DNA of 64,000 bases, taken from the NCBI GenBank assembly GCA_004026145.2, contig CP034990.1, positions 18,864,176-18,928,175 on the forward strand. Reading direction: 5' to 3'. Shown in pieces: positions 44,568 to 55,700 of this stretch (the first letter of the stretch is position 1; the number at the start of each line of letters is the position of its first letter). The notes beneath the pieces are model-generated. The model searched no databases and had not been told where the DNA came from. It was given only the letters and a program-made list of their open reading frames with translations. A program made the position numbers and the translations under genes. Source of the stretch: Takifugu bimaculatus. Lineage: Eukaryota; Chordata; Actinopteri; Tetraodontiformes; Tetraodontidae.

Positions 44568-46480
44568 CTATCCGCACCGCTATTATTCATGCACGGTGAC
44601 TGGCTGCTGGTTTGATGGCTTCCCACTTTAGCTGACATTCATGTGTAGGTGAACTAAGCAAAAAGCTTTTAGGCAAGAGCAACACTGATGAAGAGCAGCA
44701 GAAAAGACACTTTGTGCTGAAACAAAAGCCCGAGCAACGACGCCTCATATGTTCCCAGTTAATCACAAACCTATCGCATGAACTTTCATACAATTTAAGC
44801 TGTGGCCTAGTTTGGTGATATATGTGATGTCGTGGACATATTGTGGTGGTAAAGAAATTAAAAATGCATCCACAAATAATAAACTGTTGTCATGTTTGCT
44901 GTGCATGACAAACACTGGAGGGCTGAAACAGAAAACTGCCTCTCTGTCTTTTTCTGGCCGTGTTTGCAGAGTTGGAAACATCCTAAATAATTGATGTTGT
45001 TAATAACCATCTCTGTCCTTATGGAGCAGATCAGCCTTGTCCAAACACTCTCTCACTCTCTTTCTCTCTGTGTGCGTGCGTGTGTGTGTGTGCGCCTGTG
45101 ATAATGTTTAAACAGCGAGGTGAGTGTGTACATATGAATGTGTCCGTGATATCAGCGGGAATTATCACAGACTGGATGGAATTGAGTGATGCGGCAGGCG
45201 AGGCCGGCTCCCTTTGTTATGTTACTGATGGTCGTGTATTGAATTATCCAAGCAGGAATGTGGTGCAGGAACAACAATTTGCATATATATATTTGCATTA
45301 ATGTGAGGTTACAGCATGAAAATGTCACAATGGAGGTAACCTACATTTCTGCACCGGCTCCTTTGATGAGTAAACCTCTCACAGTGTTTCTGATCCTCCT
45401 TTTTAGCTTCATTTGTGGTTAAAAAAGGAATAATAATACTGGTTTACTTCTCCTATTGTCTACCAATCTTCTCCTCAGGAACAAACCAACAGAGGAACAA
45501 TGGCTCCCTGTAACCTTGACATTCACAGACGAATGAATGATGGGATGGAAACTAATCAGTCACTCATCCTCATCCCAGCCGATTCTCTGTTTTCATTTCT
45601 CTGTGTTCTGCTGGCCCCCGTCAGTGAGGCTGTCAGGGAGCAGACCATTTCCCCCCCTATTTTCCAAGATGGGAGGCATGAGGAGGAGGTGGGGCATGTT
45701 CTCAATAAGGATGACCTTGGCAAAAGTCTGATGATTTGAGGCGAGCAGTAATATCAATAATAATGGAGAAATGAATAAGCTCTAATGCCCTGGCCTGGGG
45801 GTGAGAACACAGGGGTGGATGCGGCGCAGGGACAATGGTGGCTATAATTGTCTGGTCGAAGGTGAGGGGGGGGTGAGGCGTGCACCAGCGGACAGAGGGA
45901 AGCAGGAAGGGAAAAACGATTGGGGCTTTAGGGTGGTGGCGGCATTGGCGGTGGGGGTAAGTGCACGATTTCCTTAGCAGCAGTGTGGTGCTGCAGTCCA
46001 CGCTGTCACACGTCAAAGAGGGAGCAAATCAAAGGCAGCTCTTTTGATGAATATAAAACAGAGAGTCCTGCTGAGATGCGCCCTCCCTCCCTCCCTTTCT
46101 AATCACCGAGCTGCAGAGGCGGCAGGCTGCGCCAATCCCCTCAGCCGAGCACAAAATAAAAGGAGGGCAGAAACACGGAGAGGGGGACAGAGAACGCACG
46201 CAATCACAACAAAGGCTGCTTTATAATAGCAATAAACATTTGTCCTCTCGAGACATCGCCGCAGAATGATGGGTGTGGTGCGGCAAGATGCGACACAAGA
46301 TGGAGCGGCATCAACGCATTTTTAGCCTCCACTCAGCTCTCGGAAAGGGCTCAGCGCAAAGAAGCGTGCATCCATTTTAATCTGTCCACAAGGAGCCACA
46401 GTTATCTACCAGTCTAGAGCAGGAAGGACGGGGCTCTGGGATGGGCCAGGCTGCCAAAACCAGCATATACACACCTGAAG
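44568..46480. other. Non-coding stretch, no gene seen
   Basis: Contains a GT-rich run near 45072-45092 and AT-rich unique DNA around 45230-45310. The latter has two POU octamers, called separately. Frame 45702-46016 (minus) is compositional. CCCTCCCTCCCTCCC occurs near 46081. Confidence 0.45.
45277..45298 (+). promoter_or_regulatory. Paired POU octamers
   Basis: Two identical ATTTGCAT octamers at 45277-45284 and 45291-45298 on the same strand, 14 bp apart start to start, separated by an AT run. Octamers bind POU-domain factors (OCT1, OCT4, BRN types). Confidence 0.4.
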
Positions 46481-46483
46481 ACA

Positions 46484-46534
<51 letters not shown>

Positions 46535-46547
46535 AGACAGGCAGACA

Positions 46548-46596
<49 letters not shown>

Positions 46597-46803
46597 ACAG
46601 ACAGACAGACAGACAGACAGGCAGGCAGGCAGGCAGGAAGGCAGGGAGACAGACAGACAGACAGGCAGGCAGGCAGGCAGACAGACAGACAGACAGACAG
46701 GCAGGCAGGCAGGCAGACAGACAGGCAGGCAGGCAGGCAGGCAGGCAGAGAGACAGACAGACAGGCAGGCAGGCAAGCAGACAGACAGACAGACAGACAG
46801 ACA

Positions 46804-46885
<82 letters not shown>

Positions 46886-46888
46886 TAG
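46481..46888. repeat. (CAGG/CAGA)n tetranucleotide array, about 102 units
   Basis: A 408-bp array of NCAG-phase tetramers kept in perfect 4-bp register, alternating blocks of GCAG and ACAG with rare GGAG, GAAG, AGAG and AAG-type variants. GGAG or AGAG followed by ACAG recurs at 46533, 46645 and 46749, suggesting larger-unit duplication of about 104-112 bp. Long cysteine-rich or glutamine/arginine-rich frames on both strands (46377-46933) are artefacts of a repeat whose 12-bp translation period avoids stops. Confidence 0.97.
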
Positions 46889-49844
46889 ATATCCTCTCCA
46901 TCTGCCATCTTTGAGAGCGACTGATGTTCTCAAGACGAGCCTTTCAGTGTTGACAGAGATACCTGTAGAAAGGTGCTTTAAAAGAAAACCTGTGCCGCTG
47001 CCCTTGCACCATGGAGGAATGCCTTTGTTAATTCGAAAGGCTCACACCATCTGTTTCTACTTTTTTTTTCTTTATCAATATTTTCTTTCTTTCTTTAATT
47101 ATTTTTTTCTTTTTTGGACCATGTAGTGCAAAGAATTCTTTTCCTGTTTGCAGAAATACTTAGTTGAGTGCACCAGTTAAAGGCTTTAGGACGTATTTTA
47201 GCTTATTAAAGATGTTTTTATGCCAAATAATTTGCCTGCACATTGAAAAGATTCTACTGAGATGAGTCAGCCAGCATATTTACACATATACGAGATCCAA
47301 GATAGTGACTAAATTGTGTAAAGAATGCAGTAACTAAAGAAAGGGTATTTCCACTGATTCCATCATGTTATAAACACATAACTCATTATAGAAATGTATA
47401 ACACGTTTTAAAAATATCTCTCATTCAGTTGGAAGGTTTACTGTCGTCTACTGTAATTCAACTACAAATACAAACGACTTTTGGCATCAGATATGTGGTT
47501 AAATTAGAGGATAGAAACAGAAAAAACCTCATTCAGCACCAGACAACTTCAATCGAATCAGTGTCTTGAAAAACAGGAAAGGGACTTGAAGAGGTTGGAC
47601 CCTGGAGAACTGTTGCTGGTTCCACTCCTGCGTGGCTCAGAGCTGGACCTGGAGTCCTGTGTTCAGCAACTTACAATATATTGCACTCTCCATTCACATG
47701 TGAATGAGAGGGTTAGCAAGTGCAACAGAAATGGTTCATCTGGGCTCTTTTGCTCCTCTGCCTGAACAAAAGTCAGAATATGATAAAGAAAAAGCCAACT
47801 GTGATCGACATGGAGTCTGCTGTCTCTGACCAGGCGTGGTCAGATCTCTCTCTGTGAATATTCAGGACGCTGGTGTGGAAACAGCCTTCCTTGTCTGGCT
47901 TCCATACTGAGCTGAATTAACCCAGTGTTTCTGTGTTCACACCCAAATATTTTAGCATATGATTGATGGCAAACAAGTTTGCTGGCAGCAGAGCAAACTG
48001 TAACTCTGGAGAGACGCGGAGACAATAAATATACAGTAGAATACTGAGGAGCCAAGCTGAGAGGGAAACTGCTGCAGCTGCCAAATACAGAGAAGAAGTG
48101 AAGCCCAGACTGTGTGGATGCATGAAATAATGACCTGCTGTCATCTGGATAACTCAGCGGCATATATCTGTGCATGTACCGCGCATTCGTTAACAGATTT
48201 ACATTTGGCACGGTCCTTAGCCTGATGCTCTACGCTGCAACACAGCGCAAAAACCAAATGAGGAAAGAAACAACTAAAGTGTGTGCTGGAACCAGCAGGA
48301 ACAGATTGATGGAAATAGCTCCGATTCACAGCAGAGAGACAGGAAGGCTAAAACGGGACAGAAAACCCAGCTGATGCTGTGTGTATAAGGTTAGGGTAAC
48401 CCTCCGCTGGGGCCAGAGCTTTTTAAAAATGCCCTTGGAAAGATCAAAAACCTGAGGAAGAAAAAACAAACATTCATTTTTTTGGCTTGAACATTGGCTT
48501 TTTTGTGTGATGAGAAGTTGCTTTTGCTCAAAGGAAGCTTTTCAACGTTCCTCTGAATTGGAATACATTTGTGATCGATGGTTAAAGAACATCAGGTATT
48601 TCCTCAGACATTTTAGGTTCATATTAAGTCCAAAAGTAAAGTTTGGTTGATGAAACACTCGATTGAAACGGTGTTTTTTATCTCAAAGGTGAAAAAGGTG
48701 GCTTTCTTTTCAAGTTAAATCTTAAAATCTTTAATGAAAGGCCAGACTATATTCCCTAAAATCCCCACTCGACTTGTTTATGTGCCGTCTGTTAACCACG
48801 AGTGAAGGCTGACCCCCAACTCAAAGGATACTGATTAATACTAGATTATTCCGTGTTGATAAAGGCTAACAGACCCGTGTCTGGACTCAGATAACAAAGG
48901 CCTGTGCTCCAGCACCACGACCACACTTCACTTTCTCCTCTTTACGTTGCCTCGCGGCCGCCATCCTCGCCCCCGCCGGAGGGAGCGCTGCCTTTGTGGC
49001 CGTGCGACTGCCTGACCTCCCTCTGGGCGCCGCTCCTCCGCTGCTCCCCGGGCAACATTTCTGCGTGACACCAGAGTCCGCTCCCACCCAAGAAAGTGAC
49101 ACATGCATGGGTGTCGCTGCCGCTTCACCTCCTGCCTGCTGAAGTATGAGGCAATTTCCTGCAAGTGGTGCACGGCGAGAGAGAGCTGGCGAGCCGGCTC
49201 CGTGGCTCTCTTTGATACTGTCAGGAAAGAGTAATGGCCCTCTGCAGCAACAGCCACTGCAGCCTAACAGAGTGTGACTTTGGTCCTGTTTTCTTATGCA
49301 TTACAACCACGGTGAGTAAGAAGGGGATGGCAAAAAGACGGAGAGAGCGAAACGGGAAAACGAGTGGACAGGAAAAGACAAACTCAGACGTGTCATCAGA
49401 GCACATTTGTGAGGTTCCCCAACAAGCATCAGGGGGAGATAACACTGCGCAAGACGTGGGGGCAAAAACTTTATCGGCAAAGCCTGAGGCAGGAAACCTC
49501 ATATCGTTACAGGCTCGGCGGACTTTAGCACACGGGATCTCTGGGAGGTCGGAAAACGTGCTAGCTCGGCAGCCACGACTGGCTTCCATTGTGCCAGATG
49601 TTGCACGTTCAATAGGAGATTTTAAAGGGGTTTGATATTCATCGCAGTTGAAAACAAAGTGGGCAAAGAAGGCTGCGGCGTGGCCGTTCTCCGAGGTGGA
49701 GCTACAACTGCAATGAAGCTGTAATAATTCAGCACAACTTGAAACTACACAGCATGATAATTCAAGAGGAGATCAACCGTCGTCAGGCTGACCAGAGCGT
49801 TCACCCACCCGAGTTCTGTCGACAGCAACGGACTCCTCGTCAGG
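46889..49844. other. Non-coding stretch, no gene seen
   Basis: T-rich low-complexity sequence 47060-47120, AT-rich unique DNA 47160-47560 and a CpG-rich patch about 48945-49070 with several overlapping frames on the minus strand. Frames 47840-48211 (minus) and 49234-49635 (plus) have no recognised domains. Confidence 0.45.
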
Positions 49845-50010
49845 GTCTTCCTTCTTCTTCTGGGATAGAGGCAGGAAAAGCCCCTGGACAGGTCACCAGT
49901 CCATCCCAGGTCACTTACGCATCCATAATGAGGAACAGCGTGTTTTTCTGACTACTACCCACATGCAAACTCATCACGGAGAGGTCGGACCTGGAAAGGA
50001 ACCTCCATGC
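49845..50010 (+). repeat. Degraded teleost interspersed repeat fragment
   Basis: It holds CCCTGGACAGGTCACCAGTC at 49882-49901 and, further on, CATGCAAACTC near 49962 followed by an AGGTCGGACC-like block. This combination and order match a dispersed repeat found throughout teleost genomes, in which a GGACAGGTCGCCAGTCCATC start leads to an ACATGCAAACTCCACAC segment. The copy is short and internally deleted. Family name is uncertain. Confidence 0.62.
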
Positions 50011-51890
50011 AAGGCGGCATAAATATAACGCGGACATTTTCATACGGCATCATTAAAAAACGTTCTTTTTGTGCTTCCCTCCTCCCAAACAGAGGCATTA
50101 TGCACTAATAGAAAAAGAGAAACGGTAACAAAGTGGATAAGCAGACGGGGGGTGTCTGCAGCCTGTGGCCCCGGGCCGTGCACTGACAGCGAGGGGCTGG
50201 CGTGCACACTGCGTGAGGCCATCTCAGAGCGGCTGGGCTCTTCTCGCAACTACTGGGGCTGTGTTGGCTGCACAGTGGGTCAAAGGAACTGCTGCCCGCT
50301 CTGGTTTTATGTCTCCTAACAATATATTTCAAACAAGAGCGGCATGAACTGCAAAGCTGATGTCAGAGCCGGTCTGAGTGCGCACCCTCTCCAGGAACCA
50401 GGAACACTTGGGCAGCACTTTCCAAAACCCTGGTGCTCGTCTTTACGTCGCACTTCACCCCGGACAGTGCAGTAAAGAAGTGATTCCAAACGTGATGTTA
50501 CATGTTTCTAAAGGGGGCCATTATACGGTACAAGTGTATGCTAGGGTTTTTAATGGCCCGATGCTAGCCACAACAAGCCCAGATCGCCATGTGAACCCCG
50601 CGTTCCATTTCGTCTTAAATCACATGAAGCATCCTGTTTGATCTCCATCCGCTGTGACAGAGCAGCACCAGCAGACCCTCTAAATGAAGCACTCAGAGCT
50701 CAAGCAGCAGGCAGCAACGTCAAGCAGAGATGGGCAGAATATATGCAGATCTGCTAGGAACACAAAAAAGCAGACATGAGAATACACGGTCCTTTAATTA
50801 ACGACGACGGGCTGGAGGCAGATGTGTGACTCCGGGACATAAAAGAGAAGATTGCTGCCGGGATTTTCATAAATTGCTCCCGGGATCAGTCGTTTGCCGA
50901 ATAGAGGCACAAAGTTTCGTTTGTGTCATTTGTTGTCATCAAGGCTTGAAAAAGGCACTACACCCTTTTTGATCTTCACAGGTCATAGTTCTGGTGATTA
51001 GCCGCGCTCATTACCATGATTTTCTAGAGTACAAAGGGCACGGACGCTCTGAGGTCTTGTGGGGGTTCTTAAAGACCTCTTCACTGCATCTAAAAAATAG
51101 CTTTTGATCTCCATGAAAATACACGGTCCACAGAAGGTCTGAGCTAAACCGTGAAGTGGGGCAGGTGTTCCTGGATGGCGCACAGGTGACCCAGAGTCTT
51201 TTCATCATTTGTCTTCTATTAGAGCTTCCAGGCAACGGGCTGTATTCTTCCAGACGCCACCAAATGGTGGCCTGTGTGTCAGGGCCTGGACCAGGTCACA
51301 GATCTATTCAGAACCATGAGTGATTTCTAACAGCTAATGGAGAGAATGTAACTCATCATGTATTATTCCTCTCCTTCCTGATGCAGCGTTAAAAGGTTAC
51401 CAAGAGACCCGACACAGATTTACAGAAGAATGAACCGTGTACAAAACTCAATGAAGCAGTTCCAGCCCATAGACGCCCACGCGAACGTTCAGGTTCCAGA
51501 ACATTCCGCGATGGAGGAGGGAAGAGGAGCTGTAACATACAGAAGATGATATGCTTTCATATGTGTTGGACCTTTGTCACGGAGCTCTCACCAATGGAGG
51601 CTGAAGCAAGTCAGCACATTTGTGTTAAAACATTAACAACATATTTGTGACCTCTGCATCCGTGCACCCCATCATCCATGTACTGCATGTGTGCAGTCTT
51701 AATATCTCATTTTTCCCATATGGATATATTTTCCAATAAATTTTCCCTACTCCAGCATTTCTATCAGCTTCACTTAGTGGCCGAGTAAACGCTATCATAA
51801 TAAAGGTGTAAAACAATCAGGCCGAACACCTCGTAAATGCCTCCACCCCAATTAGCTGCTCCTCCGCCGAGGCGATCAGGGCTGCAGTCA
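50011..51890. other. Non-coding stretch, no gene seen
   Basis: Mixed unique DNA. The frames at 50040-50347 overlap on both strands in a GC-rich patch and are rejected. AT-rich sequence 51600-51830 is featureless apart from TTTTCCAATAAATTTTCCC. Confidence 0.45.
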
Positions 51891-51903
51891 AGGTCAGAGG
51901 TCA
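51891..51903 (+). promoter_or_regulatory. Perfect DR1 nuclear-receptor site
   Basis: AGGTCA G AGGTCA preceded by TCA, so the first half also matches the extended monomer motif TCAAGGTCA used by ERR and SF1-type receptors. Binding untested. Confidence 0.45.
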
Positions 51904-52405
51904 CTGTAGTCATTTAGTGAGAAATCAGAATGATTAGGATTTCCTTTTAGAACTCCACAGGAAACGTGCACACAGGAAACGTCACAAAGTGCTGACGTGG
52001 TGGCTGGGGGGGGGGGGGGGGGGGCAACGATGAAGAGGAGGAAAGGGAGCAGAGGGGAGATGGATGAGAGGGAGCAGAAATAAATACAGGAAATACAAAT
52101 TCTTAGTTCCACAATTGCAACAATTCAGAGCCCTGAAATTGAGGCGTATTTTTGGTAACCATTCCAATACGGGGGGGAAAATACACTTTTTGGCTCCCCG
52201 ATGAGCCAAACCAGCCCACGTAGGCTGAATGATGTGGTCGGGCAAATTATAAATGATAGCGCCATGGCGAAATGACATAAAGGAAATAATAAAACGTCTA
52301 GTGGGGGTGTGATGAACATACACTGCAAATGTGCACTTCACTAAACAACCTACCGAACACAATTATGTGAAATTGGTGCAGCTATGGAGAATTTCTATTC
52401 TGGCG
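51904..52405. other. Non-coding stretch, no gene seen
   Basis: Contains a 19-base poly-G run at 52006-52024, then AT-rich unique sequence 52080-52400 with ATTGCAACAATTC and CAAATTATAAATG words. Confidence 0.5.
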
Positions 52406-52604
52406 TTAGCACAGTCGACCTTTTAATGGAGGGCTGTTAGGTGATAGCTGTGTGTGGGCCTCTGCTCTGGGGTCCCAACAAATCCTTTCCTTTAGAGCTT
52501 TTATAGACTGGCTGTGCTGGTTTATGACCACAGTCCTCAGCTCAGAGAGGGAACTAACGTGTCCAACGATGGTGTCTGAAGGCCAGTACACCCAGTCTCC
52601 CATC
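52406..52604 (-). other. Weak candidate coding exon, unknown protein
   Basis: On the minus strand, an excellent 3' splice-acceptor-like sequence (a long pyrimidine tract, 52608-52640, ending CTCTTCAG) precedes a frame reading MGDWVYWPSDTIVGHVSSL and continuing about 65 codons to a stop at 52406. No good splice donor follows, so it would have to be a last exon, but no clear AATAAA is close downstream. I recognise no family. Competing plus-strand frame 52452-52775 is also open. Pyrimidine tracts occur by chance, so this is weak. Confidence 0.15.
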
Positions 52605-52640
52605 CTGAAGAGGAGACAAAGGAGGAAGGAGGAAGAAAAC

Positions 52641-55600
52641 AAGCTAAACAAGCTAAATGGTGCACGTAACTGGGTCTCAAAGGCTTCCTGCAGTCCCCAG
52701 GAAGCAGCTCAGGCTAACGTAACACCTCCTGCAGCTCCTCCTCGCTCACTTCCTGCATTTGCCACATTAGAGTGACAGTAGACCTGGATAATTGTAATAT
52801 TGACTCTGATTCAATGGGCCCTTTTACGTAGAGCCCATGAATGACTCGACAGTTGTATCACTAGTTTTAGTAATTGCTACCTGTTTGCACTGGACTGGTA
52901 ACAGGAATGCCTGGTGGGTGTAAAAATGAAGGTTCTGGGGTTCTGCTTTACAGGTATAAAGAAAAATGAGAGGTTTAGATGACATTTGTTTTTCCAAGAG
53001 GATTTTTTTTTTTTGGAGAATTGTGACATCGAAACCTGATGGAATTTGACAGCATGGTCAAAGTGGACAAAAACGGGCCTGACAAAGTTTTATAAAAGTT
53101 GACTTGGTGTGGTGAAATACTTGCAAAAAGAGAGAGGCCCAAATCCCCGTACATGGTAACACACACCTCCTTCTCTCCTCCTCGCTCTGTGCATCTTAAT
53201 CTCACACTCATATTTTTCATGCCTTCTCCTGGCTCACCCAAACATCCCACCATATCTCATGCTTAGACACAATTGGGAAATTTCAATCCCCTTTTCCACA
53301 CCCCCCGACAAATTCCTTTCCTAATTACAGATGCATTTCAAAGCAGGCATCATTATATTTTTAGACCCATTTCTTTCCAAATGCACAGAAATCCTTCATG
53401 CTGGTTCCCAAGGGTTCCCTTTTCCTCTCCTGTTATGCTCTTATTAGTCTGTTTCTGCCTCTCCCTGCTGAGGGAATCCACATTGTTATTCATTTTCTGT
53501 CTCTCTGACCTCTGTGTGGATGGAATTCATCGAGCCCATCTCTTGTTCTTTACATTCCTTTAGAGACAGGAAGACTACTGTCTGTTGCAACTATTAAAAC
53601 ATAAACACCATTAAATAAAAATGTGCTGCAGAGTGATGTGGTAGAAAAGGAAAGGCAAACATCAGAAAGCTTCTACTGGCTTTTTGGATCAGAATATGGA
53701 ATTTAGTTATGAAAAATGTGCATCCATCTGAAAATAAAAAAATGACTTCATGGTGCAACACGAATTCAGACAAACCTTACATTTCTTTCTAAAACACCAC
53801 TTTCGTTACACATTTACAAAAATGTAATAACAGTAGTGAGATACATGAGCACCACAATAATGGGGTTTGAATTAGCATCAGCCAGTTTACAGTCCAACGG
53901 AGATCTTCCGAGTATTGTGTTTTGGAATATTTGCAAAGAAATATTGCATTTATGGCCACTGCAATATTTGGGTTTTCTGCTGAATAATTTAGGCTGTCCA
54001 TGTGCTACCGCCGGCTTCAGTACGTTATTTTATTCCTGAAAGGATCAGACAGCGTGGTGTTGGACGGATATATTCTAATGCTTTAGGGCACGCTCTGACG
54101 GCTGCTGCTGGCTGGAGGGGCTGGCAGGCAGAAAACAAAGGAGAAGGTAAATTATTTTTCACTGCGGCCAGTATTCTTCCCATTAGCTACAAATATTAAA
54201 TAAGTTATGGACTTTAACGAAGCCCTTTACCCCCCAGGCATTGCTACACACAAGACTGGAAGCAGAACAGATGATTAAATGGAGGATGTTGAACGGCAAC
54301 ACAATCTCTCCATTTGTGTCACACTGTGTGGAGATTACTGTAGCGACAGGCTGATTGGCAATTAAAGCACAAATGTTGGTGCCTTTCAAATGTCCCAAAG
54401 ATAAGGAACTAAGCAAAGATGGCCACTTGTGTGTTCTGGACGTCGTTTGTATTCTGACAACATGGAGAAAGGGACCTGGCTCATCTTCACCATCCTCACT
54501 CGTCTTCCTGATTCAGCCAATCAGTGACCTGGAGAAGCAGAGTTTTCCTGACCTTTTCAAGCATTCTGATTCATCTTCCCAAGAGGCGAGATACTCCTGC
54601 TTGTGCACGCACAATGTGCACGAAAAGAAATGTAACATGAATGGAAACGTAGAGAAGTTGGTAAATTTATGCAATTTGTTGCAGAAGTTCCTGATTAATG
54701 ACAAATTTTAACATGAATCATAAAAAAAACCAAACTTTTGATGATTAATTAGTGTTTAATTTATCTTTACATATATAAATGAGGTAATTGTGGGTTGGGA
54801 TACATTATCACACCTTTCTTATGTGCTGACGTGTAAGACTTTAACTTTTACATTTATTTAACAACCTTGAGGTTAATGGAAATAACGGTGCCATCAGAGT
54901 TTGAATTTAAAAGTTTTACTACTGAATATTTTCCCCTAAAATCTGACCTTGAATTTGAAAAATCATCACATTCCTAGCACAATTTTTCTAAAAAAAAAAT
55001 GAAGCCTCAGTGTTGTGAAATTGTCAGTATTGGAAATTTAGACATAAAAAAATACTGAAACATCTGAAATCCAAAAATTAATGCACAAACCTCTGTGTAA
55101 CCAAGGAGAAACATAAGATCCCTGCAGGAACTCGTTCAGCTTGTAGCCAATCAAAGGCCACACCACTGATCATGTGACCCCACCACAGCAGCGACCAGAT
55201 GCCACCTTAACTGTTTCAGCTACGCAGTCACTGGAGCTGCCGTCTTTGGGAGGCCAAGATCTGATGTTCCCTGGCTAGAATGACGTGTTTGAATGGACAA
55301 ACTTACTATTTTTCTGACAACAACTTGTTTGACCGATTTTCACGAAATACGATTGATGACACTGTAATATTAGGAAACCCGGAAACTGTTGTTTTTCCAA
55401 ATTGCCTTAATTGGTCCTTATTCTGCTTCCTCATCACAGCTAGTGTAGTTTATCCCGTATGCTTGTTTTATTCATTGATTTTATTTAATGGTAATTGATG
55501 AAGTAAACAAGACTACTCACCTGAAACTCTCTTATGCACAAATGACATAAATATTACAGACTAACTTTTGAACATTTTTAAATTCATGCTATGAAACAGA

Positions 55601-55700
55601 GTTGGATACAGGAATGTAACATATAAAACAGAAAGCAAATGATAGAAAACCCATTTCCAAACTTCCCAACAGATGTTGCCTTGCCAAGAGTGGGATGTTT
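52641..55700. other. Non-coding stretch, no gene seen
   Basis: Unique, increasingly AT-rich DNA. No simple repeat of note apart from short T and A runs (53005-53015, 54721-54728, 54991-55000). Frames 54355-54711 and 55280-55498 (plus) lack recognised domains. Confidence 0.45.

Noticed and set aside
46377..46933. Cysteine/leucine/proline-rich (minus) and glutamine/arginine/glycine-rich (plus) frames up to 175 residues
   Set aside because: All frames are open across the CAGG/CAGA repeat because it contains no stop triplets; no independent coding signal.
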